This document shows positions 44,101 through 55,409 of a stretch of DNA of 60,000 nt, one piece after another. The DNA lies in the NCBI GenBank assembly GCA_903813345.2, contig CAIIXF020000001.1:10579598-10639597 (forward strand), read 5' to 3'. The notes beneath the pieces were generated by a model. The model was given only the letters and a program-made list of their open reading frames with translations, did no database searches and was not told where the DNA came from. How positions within the stretch are numbered: position 1 is the first letter of the stretch; each line of letters opens with the position of its first letter. Origin of the DNA: Owenia fusiformis. Lineage: Eukaryota; Annelida; Polychaeta; Sabellida; Oweniidae. Both the position numbers and the translations under genes were made by a program.

Positions 44101-47100
44101 CAGGTCGGTAAGTACAGAAATTGTACTGGCTTCCTAAGTGGACTCAGTATATAATTCAAATATATAAACTCATTCCATACATCTACAATATTCAGTTTTC
44201 CAGAAAGAGATATATTAAGAAAGAACAAAATTTAGTGACCTATATTTTTGTAAAGTAGGTCAATTTCCTTCATTTCATATATTGGAGAAAATCAATGATT
44301 CATAATTGCAAAACAATTGAAAAGATTTTGTTATTTTGTTCAACATGTGTTTCCACATAAAAATTTTGAAAAACGTAAAATAATTTTTTGCCTAACATGA
44401 CAAGGTACATCATTTTTCACGAGATTTTGCCACCTATTTTTACCCAGTGAGAAATTTTACTTTTCTTCGTTTTTGTTTGTTAGTTTGATCATGGGCTTTT
44501 AACTAGCTAATTGAAAGCCCATGGTTTGATTTTAGCATTGTATTCAACTGCTGTCAAGTCATTATACTACAACACCTTATGTTTAATCCATACAATGAAC
44601 TCTAAACCACCCTATGCAGACAGAGCCTGTGGGAAATATTGGGTGCGGCGCAAATGAGCGGAGGGTGCGGAGCTAACGGTCATTTTTGAATTTAAAATTG
44701 GAATATTTCTGAAACTAAGCCGTTTTGGGACTTCAAATATACCAAGATATGTGTATTTGACACCAAATACCAATAAAATTGTGAAAATAGTAGTGCAATT
44801 CATTTAATAGCGACGCAGTATGCCTTAAACATTTCCCAGACCTATATATTTTGAGACTATCCTTTTAATACTGTGTCCCCAGCATTCATAAAAAATGGTG
44901 TTCAAGATACACTACCCATGCAAATTATTTTTGCATCTTGGAAGCCAGGCAGTATCTGTGTGATTTTATAAAAATTCGGAAATGTTCTTCAGATATGAGC
45001 CCCCTCTAAATATTGGGTGCGGAGCTACGTTTATGGAGCTGCTCCGCACCCAATATTTAGAGGGGGCTCATATCTGAAAAACATTCCGAATTTTTATAAA
45101 ATCACACAGATACTGCCTGGCTTCCAAGATGCAAAAATAATTTGTATAGTTAGTGTACCTTGAACACCATTTTTTATGAATGCTGGGGACTCAGTATTAA
45201 AAGGATAATTTCAAAATATATAGGTCTGGGAAAGGTTTAAGGCACACTGCGTCGCTATAGAATGAATTGCGCTACTATTTTCACAATTGTATTGATATTT
45301 GGTGTCAAATACACATATCTTGGTATATTTGAAGTCCCAAAACGGCTTAGTTTCAGAAATATCCCAAATTTAAATTCAAAAATGACCGTTAGCTCCGCAC
45401 CCTCCGCTCATTTGCTCCGCACCCAATATTTCCCACAGGCTCTGTCTGCATAGGGTGTAAACTAACAATATGTAATACAATTCCCTATCAGACTTCTCTT
45501 TGCTTAATTTATTCTCAGCCTCAGACCTATTATCATAATGATTTAATCATTATATGTAAATAACTGTGAAGGTTTCAATTACAACAGCTTAGATTGGAGG
45601 TATTATCAATATCCATGACAACACAATGTACGAAATAATTGCATTAAAGAGTGAGAACAAATATTGGGATACATTTACAGACCTTTTTGAAATTAAAACT
45701 AAAGTTACTGTAGCTACCATGGCCAACTCTCAGGTAGTTATTCACTACCATTAAGTAGTTGTGTATTAAAACAACAGTTCAAGTACAATAAGTTACATTG
45801 CCTAAAATATACTGTTTAAAAGTTGAATTACAGGGGCAGATCTGAAAAGTTTTGACCGAATTATTTAAAAATAGGCACAAAATTAAAAATAATGGCTAAG
45901 TAATCCTAGTTCGCTTTGGCCAATTTTTGAGGGGAGAGGCAGAGTCAGAATGAATAAAGGGCATTCAGAAAGACAGACATATAGAATGAGTGGGTTATTA
46001 CTCAAATACACAAATAACTTATGCTCCCATTTGCTTCTCCACTTAGAATTTAAAAAAATTCAGCCATCTGTAAAGACTGAAGGTAAAATGGCTTTAATTG
46101 AAAGTATTAGAAAATATGTGAACTGTGGAATGAGATTCGTAAAGAGGAGTGACTCAAAAAAGTATGTTTTAAAAAAGGTGTTATCAATATTAAACGTGTA
46201 AGTTTTATCAGCATATTTGATAAGAAAAATTTGACTGGTATACAAACTGATAAAATAAAACAAAGCATGCTTCAAGTTAAGGCTATGCACACAATGAGAT
46301 AATGAAAGTAGGACGCATCAAACATGTTTTCCCACAAGACCTGCTGGTATAAATGAGAATCAGGGACCCAAAGACAGAATGATGTAAATCAGAGCAAGAT
46401 GAAACTAGGACAAGAATGCATCAAAAAGTATGTATGCAACTGTAAAAATTCAGGTTCACAATTTGGCAACATATTGACTTAAGTATAATAATTCACATTC
46501 AGTCATTAATTTTTTAGGATTTTCAAACATTTTGAAACTACTTTTTTAAAACATGGGTTTGAGTATTCACTAATGTTAGTACAGTAATAGATCCAACATC
46601 TGTCACTTTTCAAAAAAGTGTAGAAATATTTACATAATGTACTGAATACTCTAAATGTGTACTTATTTCTCCCAGACACTAAAGAACACAAAAATTATAG
46701 ATTTACTTAAGAACAGAATAGATTTAACCAGAAGAAAAAGAAAATGTTTAGTTAACCTGGGTACCTATTGATTTTGCAGTTGACTAAGTATATAGACGCG
46801 GCATCATATAAACAGCCAATCGTTTTCATATTACATATTCACAGGCTAAATTTGATTCTTTCATCACAAAAGTACTAAAATTTGGAGGGAAACGGACAAA
46901 ATTGGGTATACTTGAGTCCAATTCAGTCAATAAAGAAGAAGCTAGCTAACAAAAATATGGTAAGTATAAGTAATATATAACAACATTCCTAATTGTATTA
47001 AAAAAATATGAGACTATTATGGGATTAAGACAGATGTAACTCAACAGTCATAATTGAACATTTGAAAATATGATGAAGCTGTGACAATCATGCCCAGGGA

Positions 47101-50100
47101 AGATTTACAAAATGGCGATTTAATATTTCCTCATGCTGTTAAAATGATAATCATGAAAACCATTTAAAAATATGATAAATTACTCAAAATCAATCTTGAT
47201 GTTGTATGGTATAAAATAGTAACATAAAGAAACTAAATGAAAAAATCTTGTAAAATCAGCTGAGTTTTTGATTAAAATGACCGAGGAGAATAACATGTGC
47301 AATTGATACCCTGTTAATATTTGCATAATGCATTGAAATGTGATCGCTTAATTATCTATTGTCTTAACTTACTTATACTGGCTTGTTATCAGACACCACA
47401 GACACAAAGACCTCATTCCTAACTAACCAAACTAAAGAGCACTATAACCAGTTGAAAGCAGGATCATGGGACCTAAGAACATACAAGGGAGGAAGTAGAA
47501 AATAAGGCATATTATATATTTGAGGTAAATTCATTCTGATTATATTGGTCTCTAATCTTAGGATTCTCAGAGACACAATCAAATTATGCATGCGTTCCAT
47601 CTTTTTCAGTTTCATTGTTTAATAAAAGTTTCATGAGATGGTGTGGAATATATATGTCTTACAAAATTAGCTTCAGAATCAGAAGTTTAAGAAAAGTTTC
47701 TTTCTTGAACAATTAAATTGAAGATGATTAATTAAACTGGATGAAGTGAAAAAATATCCAAGATGATCAGTACTTTTAATTTAAACTTCACAACTTGAAA
47801 TGATACAGTTGTTGCAAACTGGGTGAGTCATTGTTTGGGGTATGCAGAGGCATCATGTGTAAGATTGCATGTATAATTTGCTGAAAGATGAATATTTCTT
47901 GCACAATCCTTTGTGTCCCCAATTTCTCTAAGGTCTGGGTAACTTGGATGAGAAGTGGAGTATGGAGTGAGTAACGAATGACTGAAACCAAAACGGAAAG
48001 ATGAAGAAACAACAATATTCAATGCTGACTAACAGGGAATGAATCCAGTTGAATGTAAAGGTCCCTCTTTGAAGGGAGCTCTCTGGGACAATCTGACTTG
48101 TAGAATTGTCATGGAGTTGCTCTCTTTACTGCTCTGGGCCGCTAACATCAGAATCTATCAGAATCTCAACAACAAATAGCACAAAAGACATTTGAAAAAA
48201 CAAACTCAGGAATACCAGTTCAAGTATTTAAGCATAACTTGAAAAGCAAGATTTCATTGATTTGTATATTCTATCAATGGTAAGTAAAGTCTACTTTATT
48301 GATACTACACTTCTTACTTTTTAGACTTTTCACAGAATCAAAGTAAACTAGTTGAGTAAACACTTTTTACAATACACATATCTTGACTGTAGACATTTTG
48401 TACTGTACATGTTCTAAAATAGGCATATGATCTGAGGAAAAAAGAAACTACAGTATATGCATCTTAGGGGCCGGGTCAACATTTCAATGTCCATCAAAAA
48501 AAACGTAATTAATTAAGTTAGGTCTTAACCCCCCCCCCCCCTTCTAAAGAAAGTGAAAATGTTGATTCGCGCAGTGTACAAGCAGGAGTTCAGCATACAA
48601 TAACCTGCTACTGCTTTTAACAACACATATCAAATTCTCTTACATCACTGTTGCATATTTAATGATCATACCATTGCAGAAGATGAAACTTTTGGAAACT
48701 AAAAATCAATGTCCGTCACCTAATTAAATGGGGCTTTACTCCTCCTCCCTAACATAATTAATTCTGTTTTTTGACGGACATTGAAATATTGACCCTGCCC
48801 CTTATCACTATTTTTTGAAAATGTTCATACTTATCTAGAATTTAATTCTTGATGTTAATGATATTGTCAAAAAAATCTGTATGATGTCATAAGGATAAAA
48901 ATGGAATTCTCTTAGAAATATTTTCTAAGTATGCTTAACTTTCACAATGTGCAATGTCATTAGCTGGACTTAAAAGAAGTATTTGTAATGTTTTAAATTT
49001 CACATATCACATTTTGATAATATTAAGACTAGAATATAAACCAAATTGATTTAAGGCACAGCGAGTGGGGGGGGGGGTTGAACTCCTGTGCTTGCGAATT
49101 GGGGGCTTTATGTTAGAATCAATGAAACACAATTGATAAGGCAGAATCTGATCTCCAGAATTGTAGGAAACATGTACAATAACGCAGATGCGAGTAGGTA
49201 GTTACCAATTTCACCACCAGGTGGCTCGTTCGGGTCAGATAGCATGGCGGCCCTGGCGGGTATGGTAGAAAGTTCCCTTTAATTTAAATTACATCTGTTT
49301 TGGTGGTTCAATTTTCATACAACCCTCATGTATCTAATAGTTATGCTAATTAAAAAATGTCCAGTAAAGGAAAATGATATTTGTCGATTACAAGAAAAGA
49401 TATTTCACTTTTTGTGACTTTGTAACATGGGGTCTATGGGGATTCAACCCGAACTAGAAATCACATTTTCAAAATAAATTAAATTTTCAAAGTTGATAAA
49501 CAATTTTCGAAACCAGATTTCTAGATGTACTTTTACGTGTAGATTTCAAATATGACATCACTGAATTTTGAATATTTAATGACGTAAATCAAGATTATTT
49601 CAACTCGCATCTAGTTTATTGACCTTCCCTACCAATCTATTCCTTACAATCTCGAATACAATAGTTCCCAAAAGATTCATGGTATGTTTTTTAAGTGGTG
49701 ATTGGTGAAATTATTAAGGATTCTTAAGTGCAAAAATGGTAACCATCTTTATAGAAAAATCTAAAGTCTTTAGTTTCCTGAAATAAAGTTAGCATTTGTT
49801 TTTTAGAAAATAGACATGACAAGAAATGACATGAGTCCAAATATATTCGAAAATTGAAACAATTTTTGGTTTAGCTTGCTTGCTAGATCTGATTCTCTTT
49901 TTAACTCTATGCAATTCAAACAAAACATGGCAAATCTCAATTGGAAAATACACAAATAATGATGGGCAGTACAACAATTCCCACTGACAAACCAAGATAC
50001 TGACAGATTTTTTTTGTTCTGGGATTCACCTGGGAATACAAAATGATGGGAACAGTAACTTCTATTGTCCCATACCAGGCATATGTAACAAGTTAAAATA

Positions 50101-53100
50101 TGTCAAACTGATTTCTACCTGTGTGAACTATTAAACATTGTCACATCAGGTGTGCATAAAACAGTACATTGTTGCTATACAAATAAACAATGTAAGCAAC
50201 ATACTGTCGTCAGGGAAATATGCACTTAAAAGATGATATAGTTTTTCACAAGGTATTATGTAGTAGTCCATCACAGCAACTAAGACTGTTATTTTAGCAA
50301 TGAGGGACAGACATATAAGAATGGACCAAATGACAGACAATTGAGCTGACATTGAAGTTGATTAAAACCATATTTATCACAGTACTGTATCATTTATGTG
50401 GTCTTCAAGCAGAAGTGTTGTAAAAAAATAAAAATGGTGTCTTATGGCTTAGGGGAGGGGGGGCTACTAAGAATAGAATTCTGCATAGTAATGTAGTTTC
50501 AGGTAAATCTGTCAGTTATAACCTCTCTTCACCTTCGTAAAATCTTAAAGATAATACAGCTCTTCTTATTCTTAAACAATAGAAGTCAATATCTTTAAAA
50601 CATGCAAGTGCTGATAACATGTGACAAAGACAGACAATTGAAATCTATTTTAAACAAATGTTGAATTGGTTAAATAAACAAATTTTGAATGATAAAGTTT
50701 TCGCATAACTGATATGTAAAAAGTATATGATTGAAATGTCTTCAAAAATCATCAAATTGACAGGAACATTACACTTCAAGTTTCAGATAATAAGACCTGA
50801 ATGAAGGGAGTGTTGGATCCTCAGAATTAAGGACACTTCCTGCAAGTATGGTACATTTCAAGATATATTTTCACATGCATATAAACTAGTATAGTTCGGA
50901 TACTCGAATTAACAAATGAATTTCTTTCAAAATTTAGTATTTCAATGTTTAAGGACAATTTGTTGAACTAGATGGAATATGCAAATATATTTTGTAAAAA
51001 ACGAGAAAAATCTCATGAATTCTGGCTTTTGTTTGGTCATATCCGGCATCTCGCAATAATTCGACTCCAAACCCAATCAGAAGTTTCAATTTTGAGTGAC
51101 AATGCATACTACTTCTCAAGTCTCGACCAATATTTCTATGTATACGTTAATAACTGAACCAATGAGTGTTGTCTCAAAAGTGTTGCACTTAATTCTCCAC
51201 AAAATCAACACACAAAACCATATAAGAAAAGAGCAATGACTTTTCAGATAACAAAATAAGCTTTGACCTCAATAGAAAGAATCTTTTATGTGTTGGTTTT
51301 AGTATTATACAAAAGTACAAACTTGTTTGATGCCACTTGAAATATACAACAATTATACATTTTAAAGTTATATTATGTTATAAAATGTAAGATTGACAGA
51401 AAGATGGCAGTAGCAGTCTGACTATTGATAAATACTATAACATACATGTTAACAAGTCAAGGAGGATTGGCTCCCAGAGTGCACCACCGATATTCTGTCC
51501 CATATATGGTAGCGTGACCTTTGACCTTGTTGACACGTGACAGGTTTCTTTAGCACGGAAGCCATTTTGAAACCTGTGAGGTCAAAGGTCACCGCTACCA
51601 TATATGGGACAGAATATCGGTGGTGCATTCTGGGAGCCAATCCTCCTTGTTAACAAGTGGTACTTTTACTTTAACTTTAATTTTTGATTTCAATGCCATC
51701 TTTTAGTATATGACAATAGCTCTTGAATGTGTACCTTTATCCTGGCTGTTTTGACCCGCCCTGTATATATCATTAAATAACCTTTAAACTTTCACCAGTT
51801 TTAAAGGCCCCGTATAAAGTTTAAACCACTTTGGCTTATATTGTAGTCTTACCCAATGTTATCAAAGTGTGATATGTGAAACTTTTTTTTTAAATTCCAA
51901 AAAGTGGTTTTTGATAGACTTTTTGTTCCAAAATTTGTGAATTTATTTAAAACCAACTTTTAGAGGTCACTCATATCTTCTTATTAGCCACAATTCATAC
52001 CAATGCATAGCATTCATCCTCCCATGTTTTTTTGCAGAAAAAATTAAGAAAATCGGTTCATAAATAAGCGAGAAATGAACTTATCAGTGCATGAAAATGG
52101 TTCTGAGAAAAATGCATTTCAAAATTTTAGTTCTCATAGAAACCAATAGTACAATGATATCTAAAACATAATTTATTCTTCTTTTTAACCTGGTTAGACA
52201 ATCATCATTGTTTTTTTATGAAAGTCTAACAAATTTAGAAAAGATTGACATCGAAAAAAAAATTTCAATTTTTTTCAAAAAGTTTTTGGTACCTTAGTGA
52301 CATCACTAATGTTTCAAAATATCTTTGATATGCTAAAACATTGAAGTGGCACATTAAATATGGCATTTTATTATTGAAATAGTGTGTCCTTTGTTCAACC
52401 TTTGCATTGGTGTTAAAAAGATAATCTTTTTTGAAATGCATTAAGAAATATTTGATGATTAAGAAATTTCAACTTCTTTTGAAAAATGGCGGGAAATTTG
52501 AATATTTGAGAAATGAAATGCTCACAACTTTTTTTTCAAAAATTTTTTTTTGTTCAAAAATCTCTAAAATCACTTTTTAAGTCTTGACAAATAGTAAATG
52601 AATGATAAAAAAATATTTTCAAACTTTAGACGGGGACTTTAACAGTTATGGGCCAGGCCCGTCAGACACTTCTGCCAAAGGGGATGTGGATTTTTACCCG
52701 TACCAGAAGTAGTAGTACGATATCAGAGATATAGATCAGGTCCATTATGATCCCTTAATTTCCATTTTTCATCTGAATAGTGAATATGTAGAAGCACACC
52801 CTACCCCCATAAATGTGGGGTCGATTAGTCGTTATTTAGATAAAAAAAATTCAACCCCAGGATTTCAATACACAAGAAATTTTGAAAAAATTTGAAAAAT
52901 CAACCACATATTTATGGGGGTAAGTAGTAAGTAAGCACTGGGTGTAATGTTGTTAAGATCATCCCCTAATGAGAGTAGTAAATGGGTCAAGTGACTATAA
53001 GATATAGGAATAAGGTGTATGATTGAAACACCAAAGCAACAAGTACCCACCCTACATTTTGACAATAGGCTTGCACCCACCTGAGAATCCATTTACACCT

Positions 53101-55409
53101 ACTTGAAAATGAGAAAAATTGTGACAAATGGGCATATTTTGACCAATTTTAGTCTGAATTGTGAAATGGAGGATGGATACTGCTGATTGTGGGAATACAC
53201 AGGCCCAAGTCTTACTTAAGTCATGTTTGACAATTCTCAGTCTCCGAACGCTAACACTCCAAGACCACATAGACTCCAACACTACCAAAACCTCACCCAC
53301 AACTGAAACCTATTCCAAATTGTGTGGTTGGATACCTTGATGAATTGAAGATGAAAATCAAGACTATGTCAGCAGTTTACTTACCTATTCTCTTGTTTTC
53401 TTCATATCAGCAATTATTCAGGATTTATATCTAGGTTTTGAAATTGACCACCATTTTGTCTAACTACAAGATTTCAAATGGCTAACATTTGTGGGGGAGT
53501 TCTGCTATTACTAGACTAAATGTCAAAAATAAAAAATTTTAGGCAAAACACCCCCACATTCATGGGGGTATAGCCATAGTGTTGTCGTGATGTGCCATAA
53601 TCGTACATCGATGCATCGGCAATTTTCAGTAGTAAACATCGATGTACATCGCGATGTACATCGAGAAAAAGTCCGAGAAAAATGCACTGAAATACCGAAC
53701 GCTAATGCACTAAAATACTGAACAGAACAAATTAATAAGAGTACGCTAGTACATCTGGGAACTTCTAGTAACGGTGAAATGAAAGTAAAGTAAATTGTTT
53801 TAGATTAATGGTTTATTTCGACTAACTAAAACAGTTTAAAAGCGAAAGAATATCAGAAAACATCAGAAAATGAAATAAGACATGAGAAAGGTAAGCGATT
53901 TGGGTCAAAATAAGATAAGAAAGGGTGATTTTTAGCAAATGAAATTTTTTAAAAAAAAATCGATGTTTTGTTTCAGACATCGATGCATCGCCAGAATCAG
54001 CTTTGGCGATGTTCATCGCGATGTATCGATTAATTGCGACAACACTAGTAGATATTAGACTATATCCTATTTAGTCTGAATTACATTCAGACTATAAGGC
54101 ACCTATGTTAAAGTTTGGTAATCCTAAATATTTGTTTACATAGGAAGTGCTATTCAAAATGGCCGATTGGGTAAAATTAATTTGCACATTTGTTACTTCA
54201 ACTAGCTTTATTTCCACTTGACAATATGCTGTGTTACTTTTTATTGCATTTAATTGTACCTTACTATTTAATTGAAAGGACGATTCTCGGTTTGGAGAAC
54301 AGTCTCCTGGGTTAATAATTTTTTTAATGAAAAATATAGAAATATTACCCAAATTAAACTATGAATATTCAAAAGAGGACATTTAAATCTACAAGATGTA
54401 AAATTAACAAATTGGTCTGAAGCAGGGATAACGTTCAATTTGACCGATTCAATAAAATACAAGTCTCGATTTGGGGAAAGAAGTTCATCAGTGTACTGCG
54501 CTAATATTTTTTTTGCGAAAAATCTAGAAATATTACCCAAATTAAATTATGACTATTCAAAAAAGGACATTCAAATCTATATTATGTAAAAATATCAAAT
54601 TTGTCCAAAGCAGGGATAATGCTCACTTAGATTGATGAACTTCGTTCTCCAAACCGAGAATCGTCCTTTTGTAATGTTTATTTTATTGAAGAAATGGTTC
54701 CTCTAATTGATAATTTTGTGCAAAAAACTTCACTGCAATTTCCATAGGAAAGTAGAGTCCATTTCATTGTTTAACTGCGTCAGTAAAAGCTAAAAAATCG
54801 AAATATCATTTTGCAATAATATATGGAAAAATATATTCCTATTGTACATGAATGACATTTGTATATCTAGGATTGCTTCTAGTTTGGCTTTTAAAGTGTG
54901 TGGCCTCGTATATTTGGATGCTTCTCTGCCATGTTATTTTCAATAAGATTAACATGGCTGAAATTCTTCAAATTACGGGACGGCACAGGCTTATTGCACA
55001 AAAAACTAAAAAATCTGAAATATACAAATGTCATTCATGTACATTATGAATATACTTTTCCATATATTATTGCACAATGGTCTCCCAATTTCTTATTTTT
55101 GCCGTTCTACTGACGAAATGAAGCAGTGAAATGAACTCTAGACTAAATGTCAAAAATAAGAAATTTTAGGCAAAACACCCCCACATTCATGGGGGTATAG
55201 CCATGTAGATATGGAAGAGGAATTTCGCATTCATAACTAGGTGTATATAATCAGCTTATAGAGTATAGTAGCCTAGAACTTCTCGTGTAGGCCTAATCAT
55301 GATTTCATGGAGAAAAAAAACAGATGTTAGGCTATGTAGCGCCCTACACTACTCCATATTCCTCCTCAGTCTACTTACCAAACATTGAAATACTGGCCGT
55401 GGCATCCAT
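35172..55409 (-). CDS. CENPO: Centromere protein O (CENP-O), six exons, 286 aa
   Basis: Coding exons in order are 55379-55409, 42964-43139, 42040-42163, 40784-41052, 39272-39437 and 35172-35266; junction phases are 1, 0, 1, 0, 1 and the frame totals exactly 287 codons. Exon 2 encodes a charged coiled coil (SIRRLQEKEKRGN... to IRKKKL); exon 3 continues it (LERLDRDSLLNVQLRKLEN); exons 4-6 encode the RWD-type C-terminal domain. The segment NKLCVCLDTSYKGR matches the CVCISTAFEG-type strand of vertebrate CENP-O, LPLYVPIAKLA matches VPVFIPLEEIA, and RIALFYNDLSLHIPTSVKVKG matches the FCARLLYKDL...LPTDVTV strand. Length is close to the vertebrate protein (~300 aa). CENP-O with CENP-P/Q/U/R forms a branch of the constitutive centromere network that recruits Plk1 (family knowledge). 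Intron 1 is 12.2 kb and full of repeats. Confidence 0.92.
35810..35890. repeat. Two-copy tandem repeat in CENPO intron 5
   Basis: ACAAAACATATTTTCTC and AATGTCATACAG recur in order about 50 bases apart. Confidence 0.5.
35891..37849. other. CENPO intron 5, left part
   Basis: AT-rich, with a short poly(G) tract near 36387. No exons, transposon termini or RNA genes recognised. Confidence 0.4.
37850..38340. repeat. Degenerate tandem repeat in CENPO intron 5
   Basis: Roughly four units of 110-190 bases each contain AAAATGG(C/T)(A/T)GCCATTT, then AATTCAG.(A/G)GCCAT and CTTGGAAAT, often followed by TTCTTGAGCAGA. Units start near 37890, 37995, 38130 and 38280. AAAATGGCNGCCATTT is itself a palindrome. 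Confidence 0.6.
38341..39271. other. CENPO intron 5, right part
   Basis: No features recognised beyond AT-rich intron sequence. Confidence 0.4.
39438..40783. other. CENPO intron 4
   Basis: Bases ~39545-39735 are a dispersed repeat also found reversed at ~53060-53180 (shared words AAGTGGGTGCAA / TTGCACCCAC and AATATGCCCATTT). A short TAGTCTT element lies at 40575-40661. Nothing coding. Confidence 0.5.
40575..40661. mobile_element. Short inverted-repeat element (TAGTCTT family), copy 2
   Basis: AGTCTTGCTTCGAGACCCTG at the left is mirrored by CAGGGTTTTGAAGCAAGACT at the right with a ~35-base loop. Same family as 4035-4115. Confidence 0.6.
41053..42039. other. CENPO intron 3
   Basis: Contains the palindrome at 41155-41183 and three degenerate ~100-base tandem units at about 41234-41465 (each with GACAT(C)TTTTAAC, ATCAAAT, TTTCAA and TCATATAATATA words). 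No coding signal. Confidence 0.5.
41155..41183. repeat. Short palindrome with CATGGGCT arms, copy 2
   Basis: CATGGGCTTTCA and its near-perfect reverse complement TTGAAAGCCCATG surround ACTAG; the whole 29 bases is almost self-complementary. Confidence 0.6.
42164..42963. other. CENPO intron 2
   Basis: Bases ~42350-42560 are a repeat with inverted GTTGCAAATGG-type termini, whose reverse complement occurs at ~1605-1797. Bases 42785-42943 form the first member of a duplication whose second member is at 43298-43447 in intron 1, each ending in a TGTCACCAC hairpin. The frame at 42635-42889 has no independent support. Confidence 0.5.
42921..42943. repeat. Hairpin next to the CENPO exon 2 donor
   Basis: TGTCACCACTT and its imperfect reverse complement form a 10-bp stem with a three-base loop. 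On the transcribed (-) strand it begins about 21 bases after the 5' splice site of exon 2. Confidence 0.7.
43425..43447. repeat. Second copy of the TGTCACCAC hairpin
   Basis: Same hairpin with one stem mismatch, in intron 1 about 285 bases upstream of CENPO exon 2 in transcript order, inside the second member of the ~150-base duplication. Confidence 0.65.
43448..44607. other. CENPO intron 1, part adjoining exon 2
   Basis: Contains the palindrome at 44490-44523 and a short duplication near 43978-44015 (ACAAATTTGCCTCA). Otherwise AT-rich intron with nothing recognised. Confidence 0.4.
44490..44523. repeat. Short palindrome with CATGGGCT arms, copy 3
   Basis: CATGGGCTTTTAACTAGCT and TTGAAAGCCCATG pair with a small loop; TAGTTTGAT / GGTTTGAT flank it. 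Confidence 0.6.
44608..45457. mobile_element. 850-base fold-back element with TAAAC target duplication
   Basis: The entire element is one inverted repeat: CACCCTATGCAGACAGAGCC at the left, its reverse complement at the right, and arms of ~410 bases meeting at a ~15-base loop near 45033. Both flanks carry TAAAC (44603-44607 and 45458-45462), a likely 5-bp target duplication. GGGTGCGGAGC words recur at the tips and at the centre. The two mirrored 63-codon frames at 44612 (-) and 45262 (+) are the same arm sequence read twice. Confidence 0.85.
45463..48465. other. CENPO intron 1, middle-left part
   Basis: No exons, RNA genes or transposon ends recognised in this 3-kb AT-rich stretch. The frame at 45950-46201 is unsupported. 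Confidence 0.4.
48466..48804. mobile_element. MITE with GGGTCAA-CATTTCAATGTC ends
   Basis: GGGGCCGGGTCAACATTTCA at the left is mirrored by TGAAATATTGACCCTGCCCC at the right; similarity continues through TAATTAATT and AAGCCCC/poly(C). About 340 bases, no protein. Confidence 0.7.
49185..49630 (+). mobile_element. Dispersed element with CCACCAGGTGGC motif, copy 2
   Basis: Matches 29395-30130 with internal deletion. The CCACCAGGTGGC word is at 49214-49225. Confidence 0.5.
49631..51456. other. CENPO intron 1, middle part
   Basis: No features recognised; short AT-rich frames only. Confidence 0.4.
51457..51648. mobile_element. 192-base MITE with 9-base target duplication
   Basis: AAGGAGGATTGGCTCCCAGA at the left is mirrored by TCTGGGAGCCAATCCTCCTT at the right (one mismatch), and arms of ~75 bases pair almost perfectly. 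GTTAACAAG is present on both flanks (51448-51456 and 51649-51657). Terminal motif shared with the repeats at 20052 and 29085. Confidence 0.85.
51798..52642. mobile_element. Element with TTAAAGNCCCCGT termini
   Basis: TTAAAGGCCCCGTATAAAGT at the left is mirrored by ACTTTAGACGGGGACTTTAA at the right. About 845 bases between the ends are AT-rich without a transposase frame. Confidence 0.6.
52790..52925. repeat. Inverted repeat with TACCCCCATAAAT arms
   Basis: CTACCCCCATAAATGTGGGG pairs with CCACATATTTATGGGGGTA; related (A)CCCCCACATTCATGGGGGTA hairpins occur at 53548 and 55176. Confidence 0.55.
53577..54047. mobile_element. hAT-like MITE with TAGTGTTGTCG ends
   Basis: TAGTGTTGTCG at the left and CGACAACACTA at the right, with subterminal CATCGATGCATCG repeats in both orientations, as in hAT-type elements. 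The left flank (53514-53576) is nearly identical to 55141-55203, where GCCAT is followed directly by GTAGATAT, the sequence found right of this element; 55141-55203 therefore looks like the unoccupied site. Confidence 0.65.
54328..54622. repeat. Two-copy direct repeat
   Basis: About 105 bases from GAAAAATATAGAAATATTAC at 54328 recur at 54517 (ending AAGCAGGGATAA in both). They lie between inverted copies of GGACGATTCTCGGTTTGGAG (54280 and 54643), so the block may be one composite element. Confidence 0.6.
54755..55141. mobile_element. Inverted-repeat MITE with TAGAGT(C/T)CATTTCA ends
   Basis: The left arm (~110 bases, from TAGAGTCCATTTCATTG) and right arm (ending CAGTGAAATGAACTCTA) are reverse complements at about 80%, including AATGACATTTGTATAT near the centre. 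No protein. Confidence 0.7.

Noticed and set aside
44612-45453. Two nearly identical 63-aa proteins on opposite strands
   Set aside because: They are the two arms of one fold-back element read in opposite directions.
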